This document shows positions 48,259-52,312 of a DNA stretch of 64,000 nucleotides, one piece after another. Below the pieces are notes generated by a model. The model did not search any database, was not told the origin of the DNA, and saw nothing but the letters and a program-made list of their open reading frames with translations. How positions within the stretch are numbered: the stretch's first letter is position 1; every line of letters begins with the position of its first letter. The DNA comes from Rugalucina vietnamica (Eukaryota; Mollusca; Bivalvia; Lucinida; Lucinidae): contig OZ024870.1 in the NCBI GenBank assembly GCA_964017185.1, forward strand, positions 67,146,312 to 67,210,311. Direction: 5' to 3'. A program made the position numbers and the translations under genes.

Positions 48259-49599
48259 CAAATAAAATACTTACTGAGATTTAAACACTCCCTCCTCAGT
48301 TCCTTTAGGTTTAGCGCTAAGACGTGTACTGCGATATTAATAGATTTACGAGTACATGTACTATGTCGACACAATTAATTTTTACTGACCCGAAACTAGC
48401 TAAATTGGTAGATAAAATTAACAAGCTCCTACGCAACAGAAAATCAATAAATGAAGTTCAGTTTTCCTGGTGTGTTATAATTAATGTTGGAACGCATGTT
48501 GGAACCAAAAGTGTAAAAAAATAATGTTCAAGGTTCATGCATTTTGCGGAAACCTGCACCTTGCGGATAATTACACAAGTGCAATATACATTCTAATTCG
48601 ACAGGTCATCTCGAAGAACAGATTTATTGTTAGCATGCAGATAAGTTTTCAAAATCTGACTTCGTGTAGAGGAAGAGAAAAAGATAGACTTCATGACCAT
48701 ACAAAATATTTGTTTTTTAATTGAACAGCTGCTGTGTAGTTCGTGACGATACGACCACTTGATTCGGAACTGGATAAGATTCGAAACCGGATAAATTACT
48801 GTACAAATACGAAAACATGCCCATGCAATAAATAGAGATTTTTTAGCTTTAAAAATTGAAAATTATCAGCTGAAAAAGTTTGATATTTTTCTTATTTTTT
48901 CTCAAAACATAGATTGTGGATACACGTTAGAACCCCGCCTCTCCGAGGCGGTTCTAACGAGTACCCACAATTTATGTTTTGGAGCAAAAATAAGAAAAAT
49001 AGGTATACCCCTGCAAACCCCATTTTTCTATATTAAAGTGGGGTTTAAGGGGGTATTCATTGCACGATGCTGGAGCCATTTTCACTCAGTGTAAGAAAAT
49101 GCTGCTCTTAAATGGCGAGTCTACTTTCATTTTAGATTTTAGGGCCACCCTTACTAGTGAGTGATTTTACACAATTCAGACTTTTTTCTTCGATAAAATT
49201 CCTCCTGCGGCGTCACATCTTGGGCTATATCATTTGCCTATGTCACATAAATAAATGAGCCTTCGCATGGGAAAACCAACAATCTGCATAGGCGAAAACA
49301 AAGACGCAGATCAGCTTCGCGGTAACCGCGAAGCTGATCAGCGCCTTTGTTTTCGCTACTCGGATAGTACAATTCCTCTTCTACTTAAATCCGAAATTTC
49401 AAGCCTCTAGCCTTCTTCTGTGACGGTACAGCCCGGTTTGTGTCGGACCTGTTCGGAATCCAAATTGTTGGTTTTCTCACGCACAGGCTCAAATGGGTTG
49501 ATGTCTAACCTTTGTGGCTAGTCATAGTTGCTGTACCCGGCTCTTCTATATATTTCAGAAAACCATGGTCAGAAGGGCCAACTTCTCACGACTGACTAG
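9467..49599 (+). CDS. Secreted astacin-family metalloprotease, EGF-CUB-EGF-MAM-MAM (22 exons)
   Basis: Twenty-two exons with GT-AG borders and matching phases join into 2,640 nt (879 residues plus stop). Order: signal peptide (1 to about 21), propeptide with an ETGD aspartate-switch-like motif (66-69), astacin domain (about 95-290), EGF-like (293-324), CUB (336-452), EGF (about 459-492), MAM1 (about 497-665), linker, MAM2 (about 695-855), tail. The zinc site HELGHAVGFYHEQ (190-202) has ligands H190, H194, H200 and catalytic E191. The Met-turn SVMHYGR is at 241-247 with Y245. C129/C289 and C160/C182 fit the two conserved astacin disulfides. Astacins are zinc endopeptidases of the secretory pathway that cut matrix, hatching and growth-factor substrates; the substrate here is unknown. 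No membrane segment is seen. Meprins carry MAM and BP10/SPAN/tolloid types carry EGF and CUB; this mix differs from both. Exon borders were read by eye; the donor of exon 6 and exon 22 are the least certain. Confidence 0.9.
9616..9832. mobile_element. Family-4 MITE in intron 1
   Basis: TTTGAGCCGCATCATGAGAA to GGCATCGCGGCTCATTTG, reverse arrangement of the family centre (AAAGACGCAGATCAGCTGTG). Confidence 0.8.
9864..9923 (+). CDS. Protease exon 2: propeptide
   Basis: Acceptor TTTACAG and donor AAG|GTAAGC frame 60 nt, phase 0 to 0. It holds an N-glycosylation sequon (NNST) and begins the propeptide. Confidence 0.8.
10218..10400. mobile_element. Family-3 element in intron 2
   Basis: CCATTACGAAATTTTGCCCA through GTGGGTACACGTTAGAACCG and GAGTACTCACAATC; right arm shortened. 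Confidence 0.7.
10489..10590 (+). CDS. Protease exon 3: propeptide with ETGD motif
   Basis: 102 nt, phase 0 to 0, acceptor TTATTTCAG, donor ACG|GTAATA. LETGDQI (65-71) resembles the F-x-G-D motif of astacin propeptides, whose aspartate (here D69) caps the catalytic zinc in the zymogen. That role is inferred from the family. Confidence 0.8.
10732..10975. mobile_element. Family-4 MITE in intron 3
   Basis: AATGAGCCGCCTCGTGGGAA to TTCCCATGAGGCGGCTCAAA, with the centre CAGCTTCGCGGTTACCGCGA and its continuation forming a long hairpin. Confidence 0.85.
11321..11417 (+). CDS. Protease exon 4: activation site and start of catalytic domain
   Basis: 97 nt, phase 0 to 1. Contains LWPQRTVPYYISHQF, the typical N-terminal edge of astacin domains. 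Activation cleavage is expected close upstream of WPQR. Confidence 0.9.
11540..11690. mobile_element. 3' end of a hairpin-headed family-2 element (intron 4)
   Basis: Carries TGACCTTGAGGTCAAGGTCA (11591-11610) and ends AAGTCAGGCGAGCTACGCTG / TCCTGCGACAGCTCTTATT, the same terminus seen at 26413 and 45017. The 5' part is missing. Confidence 0.75.
11700..11757. mobile_element. Family-3 element end next to exon 5
   Basis: AAGATCTTTGTATATTGCAT through AGTTTTCGTAATG, the outer end of family 3, stopping about 10 bp before the exon 5 acceptor. Confidence 0.65.
11768..11915 (+). CDS. Protease exon 5: catalytic N-lobe
   Basis: 148 nt, phase 1 to 2. Contains IKHWESVTCLTFIP with C129, the first conserved astacin cysteine. 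The end of a small inverted-repeat element (TTTTCGTAATG) lies about 10 bp before the acceptor AG. Confidence 0.9.
12444..12523 (+). CDS. Protease exon 6: catalytic N-lobe, second disulfide
   Basis: 80 nt, phase 2 to 1. CASYVGFQPG and SSCMKI give C160 and C182. The donor is read as ATAA|GTGTCA because it keeps frame and gives the family spacing between C182 and the HELGH helix. It is a weak donor, so moderate certainty. Confidence 0.75.
12535..13015. repeat. Intron 6 minisatellite, period about 30 bp
   Basis: Repeated units of the type AGAATGATGTGTCAACTATA / CATTATAGGT, about 14 degenerate copies. Confidence 0.9.
13013..13180. mobile_element. Family-4 MITE half, abutting exon 7
   Basis: GCGCCTTTGTTTTCGCTACA through TTTTCTCACGCACCGGCTCA, ending about 15 bp before the acceptor of the active-site exon. 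Left half missing. Confidence 0.75.
13195..13382 (+). CDS. Protease exon 7: zinc-binding active site and Met-turn
   Basis: 188 nt, phase 1 to 0, acceptor GCAG, donor ACG|GTAAAT. It carries both HELGHAVGFYHEQNRGDRD and SVMHYGRT, so all zinc ligands are intact. An RGD tripeptide (204-206) follows the third histidine; whether it is exposed is unknown. An inverted-repeat element ends about 15 bp before the acceptor. Confidence 0.95.
13559..13785. mobile_element. MITE with long arms in intron 7
   Basis: ACTGATAGATAGGCGCAGTC is mirrored by GACTGCACCTATTTATCAGT. Arms run about 95 bp, including GGTTATTTCGTTTTCGC and its complement. 227 bp in all, no coding capacity. Confidence 0.85.
14173..14196. 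repeat. Poly(C) run in intron 7
   Basis: About 23 C residues; TTCTTTGGGGGGAACGATACTG at about 14268 mirrors the GTATTGTTCCCC border, so an inverted-repeat element may be present. Confidence 0.6.
14350..15900. other. Distal intron 7, nothing recognised
   Basis: AT-rich with short frames and no domain, tRNA-like sequence or clear repeat seen. Confidence 0.5.
15926..16052 (+). CDS. Protease exon 8: end of catalytic domain
   Basis: 127 nt, phase 0 to 1. Ends NLAYDCG with C289, the closing astacin cysteine. A transposable element starts 26 bp after the donor. Confidence 0.88.
16542..16725 (+). mobile_element. tRNA-Thr-headed SINE
   Basis: GAAGCCTAGTGGTGTAGTGG starts a tRNA-like head with a CTTGTAA anticodon loop (TGT), a B-box-like GGTCAATTCCA and a closing AGGCTTCTCCA. 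The tail ends in AACC repeats. The stem mismatches and tail make a SINE more likely than a tRNA gene. Confidence 0.65.
16745..17060. repeat. Dispersed repeat fragment
   Basis: CTTTATTACTGACAGTTCCAAGGCG and following text resembles 21470-21830 and 27110-27440. Class unknown. Confidence 0.4.
17754..17890. repeat. Long hairpin in intron 8
   Basis: ACAATTGTTGCC...GTGAGGGTGACATGACGATT is mirrored by AATCGTCATGTCACCCTCAC...GGCAACAATTGT with arms near 55 bp and few mismatches. Confidence 0.85.
18029..18257. mobile_element. Family-4 MITE upstream of exon 9
   Basis: TTGAGCCGCGACGCGAGAAA through the CAGCTGTGCAGTTACTGCAC centre to ACGGCCCATTTA. Confidence 0.75.
18347..18478 (+). CDS. Protease exon 9: EGF-like domain 1
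   Basis: 132 nt, phase 1 to 1. Six cysteines at 293, 301, 311, 313, 315 and 324 with a C-S-C-R-C-P cluster, as in the EGF-like module that follows many invertebrate astacin domains. Confidence 0.88.
18683..18792 (+). CDS. Protease exon 10: CUB domain, first part
   Basis: 110 nt, phase 1 to 0. ECGSK then ITSPNYPAHYPNNVTCGW is the CUB signature, with C336 and C366 as the first disulfide pair. Confidence 0.92.
19201..19325 (+). CDS. Protease exon 11: CUB domain, middle
   Basis: 125 nt, phase 0 to 2. HKCYHSLELRY matches the C-x-x-D-x-L region of CUB domains, but serine replaces the usual calcium-linked aspartate. An inverted-repeat element begins about 19 bp past the donor. Confidence 0.85.
19344..19570. 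mobile_element. Family-4 MITE next to the exon 11 donor
   Basis: AAATGACCCGCCTCATGAGA through CAGCTTCGCGTTTACCGGGA to TTTTCCCATGTTAAGGGA. Starts about 19 bp after the donor. Confidence 0.8.
19726..19860. repeat. GATAA repeats and LINE-like 3' end
   Basis: ATAAGATAAGATAAGATATTT followed by ATTTACCAATCATGGACCA. Short 5-bp repeats at such a junction are seen at some LINE 3' ends; assignment is tentative. Confidence 0.35.
20055..20146. repeat. Near-perfect hairpin
   Basis: ATCTTACACGAGTGGTCATT...AAATTTATTAAA and its complement, loop TTCGCCGAAGGCACG. Arms about 38 bp. Confidence 0.88.
20668..20821. repeat. Near-perfect hairpin, arms about 75 bp
   Basis: AGAATCTAATATGGTGTTCT...ATGACCGTGCTGAGCGGAAC and its complement meet at CCTCGGCGTAGCCTCGG. 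Very few mismatches, so the arms are either young or still corrected against each other. Confidence 0.92.
21420..21840. repeat. Dispersed repeat, about 400 bp
   Basis: Contains GGGAAATAGCTGGTCACTCG and ATTGTGCCTTTTCCTGATCG; the same order is present at 27110-27440, and fragments at 22640-22700. Class not recognised. Confidence 0.55.
22949..23067 (+). CDS. Protease exon 12: CUB domain, end
   Basis: 119 nt, phase 2 to 1. LCGSTDH and GAGFVITFST are the last CUB strands. Intron 11 before it is about 3.6 kb and rich in repeats. Confidence 0.85.
23327..23455 (+). CDS. Protease exon 13: EGF domain 2
   Basis: 129 nt, phase 1 to 1. Classical EGF spacing: VCIPNPCKN, EVCQET, YECKCP, GQHC. Its last 31 nt and donor are tandemly duplicated just downstream (see 23425-23512). 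Confidence 0.92.
23425..23512 (+). repeat. 44-bp tandem duplication covering the exon 13 donor
   Basis: The stretch from CATTTAAAAGGACAACACTG through the donor GTTG|GTACGTACT is repeated after 44 bp with few changes. Two donors result (after 23455 and after 23499). Use of the second adds 44 nt and meets a TAA at 23473-23475. Confidence 0.85.
23535..23818. mobile_element. Family-3 element in intron 13
   Basis: AGTACGAAAACACGCCATGT to TTTCACGGACATGTTTTCCT. Centre GTGTGGGTACACGTTAGAAC paired with GGTTCTAACGAGTACCCTCA. A T-run of about 42 interrupts it (23606-23647). Confidence 0.8.
23932..24029 (+). CDS. Protease exon 14: MAM1, first exon
   Basis: 98 nt, phase 1 to 0. TCNFDVPMGPEELCLF and NIDWRRKQ match the start of MAM domains. 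Same length and phase as exon 18 of MAM2. A terminal piece of an inverted-repeat element begins 3 bp after the donor GT starts. Confidence 0.87.
24033..24055. mobile_element. Family-4 MITE terminal fragment on the exon 14 donor
   Basis: AGGTTTTCCCATGACGCAGC followed by TCA matches the family terminus. The donor GT is at 24030-24031, so the element starts directly behind it. Confidence 0.6.
24129..24206 (+). pseudogene. Decayed or poison copy of the second MAM exon
   Basis: After TTTTACCCAG the frame reads GSISSSDAGLGEDIT, then SYYLSIF and TAA (24204-24206). It aligns without gaps to the start of exon 15 (GSTASSGTGPDDDIT...SYLF) at roughly 10 of 25 positions. Acceptor and frame are kept, but a stop and lost similarity follow. 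It is either a relict exon or an alternative exon giving an early stop. Confidence 0.65.
24261..26413. mobile_element. Hairpin-headed family-2 element with two tandem arrays (intron 14)
   Basis: Starts TTAGCTCGACTGCACGAAGT / GCATAGAGCTATT (hairpin) and ends GAGCACGCTGTCCTGCGACA / TCTCTTATT. Interior: about four units of roughly 178 bp (24340-25020) and about nine of roughly 128 bp (25120-26290). No coding. The layout recalls bivalve pearl-like or Helentron-derived elements with internal arrays; that link is inference. Confidence 0.75.
25213..26290. repeat. About 128-bp tandem array, one ERE-like palindrome per unit
   Basis: Units run ATGACCAGACCTTTGACCC... AGGTCACTGTGACCTAATTT... CGGTTCAGTGATTTTGCC. 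Palindromes start at 25250, 25379, 25507, 25633, 25761, 25889, 26017 and 26145. Six match AGGTCAnnnTGACCT exactly; 25507 and 25889 have one change each. Confidence 0.93.
26395..26591. mobile_element. Family-3 element abutting exon 15 acceptor
   Basis: GATTGTGGGTAAACATTAGA with GAGTACCCACAATCTATATT in the centre, ending CACCGGACATTTTTTCCTGA about 11 bp before the acceptor AG. The pyrimidine tract is thus partly element-derived. Confidence 0.75.
26603..26732 (+). CDS. Protease exon 15: MAM1, second exon
   Basis: 130 nt, phase 0 to 1, equal to exon 19. Contains SGTGPDDDITGGGSYLFIEA, the usual glycine-rich Y-x-x-x-E stretch of MAM. Inverted-repeat elements abut both its acceptor and its donor. 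Confidence 0.88.
26741..26985. mobile_element. Family-4 MITE abutting exon 15 donor
   Basis: TATGAGCCGCGACGTGGGAA begins about 10 bp after the donor; ends TTTTCGCATGACGCGGCTCA. Confidence 0.8.
27110..27440. repeat. Dispersed repeat, second copy
   Basis: GGGAAATAGCTGCTCACTCG and ATTGTGCCATTTCCTGATCA match 21420-21840. Confidence 0.5.
27794..27963 (+). CDS. Protease exon 16: MAM1, third exon
   Basis: 170 nt, phase 1 to 0. KCLSFYYHMYGSSTGQLHVL is the canonical MAM central motif (C-L-x-F-x-Y-H-M-Y-G). Confidence 0.93.
28396..28755. mobile_element. Small element with TATCAGTGCTGTCACG ends
   Basis: TATCAGTGCTGTCACGAACA at the left is mirrored by CGTGACAGCACTGATA at the right. Two more GTGACAGCACTGAT copies follow directly (to 28782). 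No coding. Confidence 0.7.
29018..29095. mobile_element. Family-4 MITE fragment
   Basis: AGCATGAGAAAATGTGTC, TTTCGACCAGGTCTAAGACA; degenerate end only. Confidence 0.45.
29150..29362 (-). mobile_element. tRNA-Arg-headed SINE (minus strand)
   Basis: Read on the minus strand: GCGGTGGCGTAGTGGTATAG (A box), CTCCGAA anticodon loop (CCG), GGTACGATCACC in the B-box position, then a body ending TTGACTGGGACGTTAAGCCC and a CAAA-rich tail. Same family as 37500-37690. Confidence 0.85.
29680..29765. mobile_element. Family-3 element end fragment
   Basis: TTTTTAAAGCTAAAAAAATC, TGTATATTGCATGGGTAACA, TTTCGTAATGG. Confidence 0.55.
30330..30755. mobile_element. Second element with AGTGCTGTCAC ends
   Basis: TCAGTGCTGTCACATCACTG at the left and ACTGTGACAGCACTGATACG at the right, with GTGACAGCACTGATCCGTGA inside the left end. 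Related to 28396-28755. Confidence 0.6.
31134..31294. repeat. Hairpin in intron 16
   Basis: GGTGAATACCAAATATATTT...AACATCAGAATTTTCACGAG mirrored by CTCGTGAAAATT...AAATATATTTGGTATTCACC, loop TGCGCAGC. Arms about 70 bp. Confidence 0.85.
31330..32890. other. Intron 16 interior, mostly unrecognised
   Basis: A small C/G-run inverted repeat (TTCCCCCCCTTGCCCAATCA near 31505 and TGGGCAAGGGGGGGAA near 31587) is visible. Otherwise AT-rich, no domain-bearing frame. Confidence 0.45.
32895..33070. mobile_element. Degenerate family-3 element
   Basis: CACATTACGAAAACATGTCC at the left and ATTACACGGACATATTATCC at the right; interior eroded. Confidence 0.55.
33879..33967. repeat. Hairpin before exon 17
   Basis: CAAATACACTGTTATTTTTG and its complement around TCCTTTGCAATGCAAAGGA. 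Arms about 30 bp. Confidence 0.8.
34036..34231 (+). CDS. Protease exon 17: end of MAM1 and linker
   Basis: 196 nt, phase 0 to 1. RGSGYQSDIAIDSVHLTNGKC closes MAM1. A linker of about 40 residues with two cysteines (QSC and DKC) leads to MAM2. The acceptor GGGCCCAG has a poor pyrimidine tract. Confidence 0.85.
34731..35703. mobile_element. Tc1/mariner-type non-autonomous element
   Basis: CGTAGGTCATTCAAAAAGTA with ATGCAAT at the left is mirrored by ATTGCATTACTTATTGAATG / ACCCTCG at the right; TA dinucleotides flank (34729-34730 and 35704-35705). No transposase frame. It contains five GTTGC..GCAAC palindromes. Confidence 0.85.
35975..36228. mobile_element. Family-3 element just before exon 18
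   Basis: GACTTGCCCATGCAATAAAC to TTTCACGGACATGTTTTCCT; centre GATTGTGGGTACACGTCACC and GAGTACCCACAATCTATG. Ends about 18 bp from the acceptor. Confidence 0.8.
36247..36344 (+). CDS. Protease exon 18: MAM2, first exon
   Basis: 98 nt, phase 1 to 0. LCDFDDDSDNGGWCIFRND and DINWIRYK start the second MAM domain. An inverted-repeat element ends about 18 bp before the acceptor. Confidence 0.9.
36710..36839 (+). CDS. Protease exon 19: MAM2, second exon
   Basis: 130 nt, phase 0 to 1. GPSSDVSGSGYYLYVDATEP is the second MAM block. Confidence 0.9.
37094..37272 (+). CDS. Protease exon 20: MAM2, third exon
   Basis: 179 nt, phase 1 to 0. SCIDFYIHMYGDEQNMGTL is the MAM central motif, followed by a C in WSHCRF. 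Confidence 0.92.
37500..37690 (+). mobile_element. tRNA-Arg-headed SINE in intron 20
   Basis: GTAGTGGTAGAGCGTCAGAC, CTCCGAA loop, GGTTCGATCCCC B box, then GACTGGGACGTTTTAAGCC and a CAAA tail. Same family as 29150-29362, opposite strand. Confidence 0.85.
38701..40219. mobile_element. Hairpin-headed family-1 element, copy A (3 units of 455 bp)
   Basis: TAGCTCACCTGAGCCGTCAG / GCTCACAAGGTGAGC (hairpin) to AGGACCATTGGTCCTCTGGT. GTCCGTC repeats follow the head. Three 455-bp units each hold CAAGATGGCCGCC and CCATATATGG (starts 38934, 39389, 39844). Confidence 0.85.
42538..43221. mobile_element. PIF/Harbinger-type element, 684 bp, TAA target duplication
   Basis: TACCCTGTTTA and TAAACAGGGTA ends flanked by TAA (42535-42537, 43222-43224). 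GAATTCG-rich subterminal repeats. It holds a broken Myb/SANT-like gene, which matches the second protein of Harbinger elements. Confidence 0.85.
42842..43085 (+). pseudogene. Frameshifted Myb/SANT-like DNA-binding protein
   Basis: ATG at 42842 gives LTWTYDETRALIRLWADSEI and QKDFEEML; a 1-nt shift near 42965 leads to YEKLATRLRDSGFERTASQC and RTKVKSLRADYN. W/L spacing is that of trihelix/Myb domains carried by Harbinger transposons, where the protein helps bring the nuclease to DNA. Broken here. Confidence 0.75.
45029..45140 (+). CDS. Protease exon 21: end of MAM2
   Basis: 112 nt, phase 0 to 1. VGSGFRGDLAVDNFSVAHGSC is the MAM end motif. It follows a 7.8-kb intron filled by nested elements; the outermost element ends about 11 bp before this acceptor. 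Confidence 0.88.
45245..46110. mobile_element. Another hairpin-headed element with tandem units (intron 21)
   Basis: Head TATGCCCCCAACTTCGGAAG / AAGTTGAGGGGGCATA, CAGT repeats, then about three units of roughly 165-220 bp around TTGTGTGCGCAACTCCTCCT. Ends near GTGTTTCATAAACAC. Layout parallels families 1 and 2. Confidence 0.7.
46120..46262. mobile_element. Family-3 element, part
   Basis: GATTGTGGGTACACGTTAGA, ACCCCCACAATCTATGTTTT. Confidence 0.65.
47094..47129. repeat. Poly(A) run after a G-run
   Basis: G-run at about 47067-47081, then about 36 A residues with one interruption region before it. Confidence 0.9.
47305..47500 (-). mobile_element. SINE-like repeat, copy 1
   Basis: GTCAGTTTACGTCCCTTTTA, AGCTCATATGAGACGAGCCA, GGGCGAACCCCGAGAAAAA, TGTCTCACATGAGC. 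The AACGTCCC-type end is the reverse of the SINE tail. Paired with 47890-48070. Confidence 0.6.
47667..47727. repeat. (GA)n microsatellite
   Basis: About 30 uninterrupted GA units. Confidence 0.97.
47890..48070 (-). mobile_element. SINE-like repeat, copy 2, with tRNA B box
   Basis: CAGTTTAACGTCCCTTTCAT to GCGGGGTTCGAACCCACACT. GGGTTCGAACCC is a B box read on the minus strand. Confidence 0.7.
48222..48257. repeat. (CA)n microsatellite
   Basis: CGCACACACGCACGCACACA followed by a clean CA run. Confidence 0.95.
48800..49065. mobile_element. Family-3 element, near-complete
   Basis: AATACGAAAACATGCCCATG to GGGGGTATTCATTGCACG. Arms of the centre: GTACACGTTAGAACC-like and GGCGGTTCTAACGAGTACCC. Confidence 0.82.
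49252..49497. mobile_element. Family-4 MITE, complete, before exon 22
   Basis: AATGAGCCTTCGCATGGGAA to TTTTCTCACGCACAGGCTCA; centre CAGCTTCGCGGTAACCGCGA. Ends about 60 bp before the last exon. Confidence 0.88.
49559..49599 (+). CDS. Protease exon 22: C-terminal tail and stop
   Basis: After acceptor TATTTCAG the frame continues as ENHGQKGQLLTTD then TAG (49597-49599), keeping the phase left by exon 21. No domain. An AATAAA lies 42 bp downstream, which supports a terminal exon, but a short tail like this could also be chance. Confidence 0.6.
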
Positions 49600-49640
49600 A
49601 AAATATATTGTACAGAATATGTTGACAAGATATACCTAAA

Positions 49641-49646
49641 AATAAA
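49641..49646 (+). terminator. Poly(A) signal of the protease gene
   Basis: AATAAA about 40 bp after the predicted stop, followed by a T-rich stretch. Consistent with 3' end formation. Confidence 0.55.
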
Positions 49647-49743
49647 ACATATAGAGTTTTAGTTAGTTTATCAATGTACACGTGGGTCGAGCTGCAGACC
49701 AATATCATTTTAGCATCCATTTTCATTTTGCTTTTTGCGCTAA

Positions 49744-49922
49744 TAAAGGAGCCGCTGCATAAGAAAACCACCTTTGTTTTCGCTACATGGATAGTGCAAT
49801 CCCTCTTCTTCCTTCATCCGAAATTTCAAGCTTCTAGCTATCTTCTGTGACTGTACATCCCTCTTTGTGTCGGACCTGGTCGGAACCCAAACTGTTGGTT
49901 TTCTCACGCACAGGCTCAGAGA
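49744..49922. mobile_element. Family-4 MITE with central deletion, after the gene
   Basis: AAGGAGCCGCTGCATAAGAA joins directly to CCTTTGTTTTCGCTACATGG, losing one arm of the hairpin; ends TTCTCACGCACAGGCTCA. Confidence 0.8.
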
Positions 49923-50194
49923 TGGTCTGAGTCACAAAAAAACTTTGTGTAGCCGCTCTCATCATTCGAAGTTTTCACAAAATGTTACGCATTTGAAAAC
50001 TAACAACCATAGCTTGTAGTCATATTCCCTGATTTATGAAATCAGACAAAAATTTCAGCAATCGCCATTCATTTGCGTTCCAAGATGCTGCGTTTCTTTG
50101 TTGACGTCAGCTTGAACCGTCACTTTACTTTTCTAAAAGTCGTCACAAGTACATGATGGCGCGCGATAGGGTCGCGATATTTTTAACCAAACAT

Positions 50195-50420
50195 TACCAT
50201 CAGGAAAACATGTCCGTGTAATATATACCCCCTTAAACCCCACTTTTATATTGCAAAACTGGGGAATGCAGGGGTATAACTTTTTTTTTCTTATTTTTGC
50301 TCCAAAACATAGATTGTGCGTACCCACAATCTATGTTTTGAGCAAAAATAAGAAAAATATCAAATTTTTTCTGCTGAAAATTTTCAATTTTTAACGCTAA
50401 AAATGTCTGTTAATGGCATC
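50195..50420. mobile_element. Family-3 element, inverted orientation
   Basis: ATTACCATCAGGAAAACATG, then ATAGATTGTGCGTACCCACA (centre shortened), to AACGCTAAAAATGTCTGTT. Confidence 0.78.
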
Positions 50421-50614
50421 TGTAACGTCAGAACTAAAATTCTAACACATCTCGCCTATAATGGCGTCTGAGATAATAATTATTACAGAAATGGGGGTTG
50501 CCATAGAACTTTTACGATATATATTGAACATCACAATTTTAATCACAAGAGTAATCGTTTAATTTTTGCATTGAATTAAAGCCAATGCATACAAATTGTC
50601 CATATTTTGTTGTT

Positions 50615-50932
50615 GTTGTTGTTTGTTTGGGTTTAATGTCGCTTTCAACATTATCTGTCATATCACGACGGTGTCTGGTCAATGCTCACTTATATAGTGC
50701 TGCCTCACTGTGGTATCAGATCCCAGACACCTTTACCTGATACCACCCCCAGTCACATTATACTGACACCGGGGCGACCAGTCCTAGCCCTACCCCGAAA
50801 ATCTGAGTGCCAAGCGGGGAGCAACTAGTACCATTGTTAACGACTTTGGTATGCTGCGGCCCGGGATCGAACCCGGTACCTCCCGATCTCGGAGCGGACA
50901 CTCTACCTACTGAGCTACCGAGGCCGGTTTGT
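50615..50932 (-). mobile_element. Long tRNA-headed SINE
   Basis: On the minus strand GGCCTCGGTAGCTCAGTAGG (A box), CTCCGAG loop, GGGTTCGATCCCGG (B box) begin the repeat; it runs to GACATTAAACCCAAACAAAC. Length about 315 bp excludes a plain tRNA gene. Confidence 0.82.
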
Positions 50933-50984
50933 CCGTATTTTAATCACAAAGCCGGTAATTACCGAAAAGTTGCAAAGTTACAGG

Positions 50985-52312
50985 CACAATAATATTAAGT
51001 GTAGACTTAAAATTGCCTTAATCAGCCACAAAGAAAAAACATTAGACAATTAAATGTCTAGAAATTATAGTCTTTTTCAGTACTATTATAGAGGCATAGA
51101 GAAAAGATGAGATAAAACACAGCGATATAATAAGTTTTCATGATTCAAAGATAACTGTCCAAACTACGCGTATAATAATGAAAATGAAAATAGTGCAGCG
51201 GAAACGGCTGTGCTTTGAGAGAATATTGCATTTCCGGATATAAGAAGATACAGATACATACATTTATTTAAGTCTCACTTCTGTACATACATTACAAACA
51301 CATAAAACCTGGTATCTTATAAAAATATACAGAACCATTCTAAAAGAATTATGAGAGACTGTAAAAGAATTAAGATCATACGGTTAAAACACATGTAACT
51401 TTTAGAATATGTTCTTCATACATTTCTTGTGAATACTTGCTCGTTGGCCATTTTAAGATTTCCCATTTTCAAGACGGCTAACGCAATTTATTAGATTTTA
51501 CAGTGATTGACAAACTGGTTAATTTAGACGGAATATTTCCATCGGTATTCCGTTAAACCTCTCCATACCAGGAAAGTGGAACGAGGTACCGAAGTGGAGC
51601 GGAATGACAGTTAGCCAGGTGATTATCCGAATCTGTAAATTGGTGTTTTACTGCACTGCCAAAATACATTGTTCAACTAAGGAATTGTTACAACGTTTAA
51701 TATATATTCCACACCATTCGGATAATACTAGTCATTGTACCGACTTCCCTGATGAAAGTTTCAAAATTACGGTCATTCTCTTTGGCTCTATGTTGCGAAA
51801 ACTCAAGGGTCACTGGCGAGGCTTAAGTAATTAAAAACATCACCTTTCTCATTAATATGTTCACTGCTCTTAAAAGATCTTAATTTAATTTTCATTTACA
51901 ATTAAATTGAAAACCCGGACCCAGACACCAAGCGGGAAAGAAATGACAGCGCAAATTGTCACAAAAATATTACAGCACGCATGAAGAGCAAGATGACTAG
52001 CTCTTTCTCAACAAGGTAGTCATCTGGTTAGCACCATACTATCTTTTTTCATGATTTGATTGTAGTTAACAACAATAAATAAATTTAGATTGGATTAACA
52101 CATCTGCTCGTACCCGGAAGTGCATGATTCTTGTCATTTCCCGCTTCACTAAAGTAAAAAAAATCAAATCTTTATCATTTTCGCAAGCCACATAACTTAT
52201 CAGTTTTCGTCGCGATTTGTACTTGTATTATTATGGATATGATGTTAAAATTAATGCGCCGAATGTCAGTTAATATTCGGACCAATAAATAAATATTATT
52301 TCTCGTCGTTGT
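50985..52312. other. Intergenic, scattered repeat ends only
   Basis: AACGAGGTACCGAAGTGGAG (51580-51600) is mirrored by text near 32825-32850, and GCGGGAAAGAAATGACAGC... ACTAGCTCTTTCTCAACAAG (51930-52020) resembles 11040-11120. No gene recognised. Confidence 0.4.

Noticed and set aside
48024-48284. Frames with HTHTHT runs
   Set aside because: Translation of the CA microsatellite.
45029-49558. A third MAM or membrane anchor between exons 21 and 22
   Set aside because: No phase-compatible exon with MAM cysteines or a hydrophobic segment could be found in this stretch.
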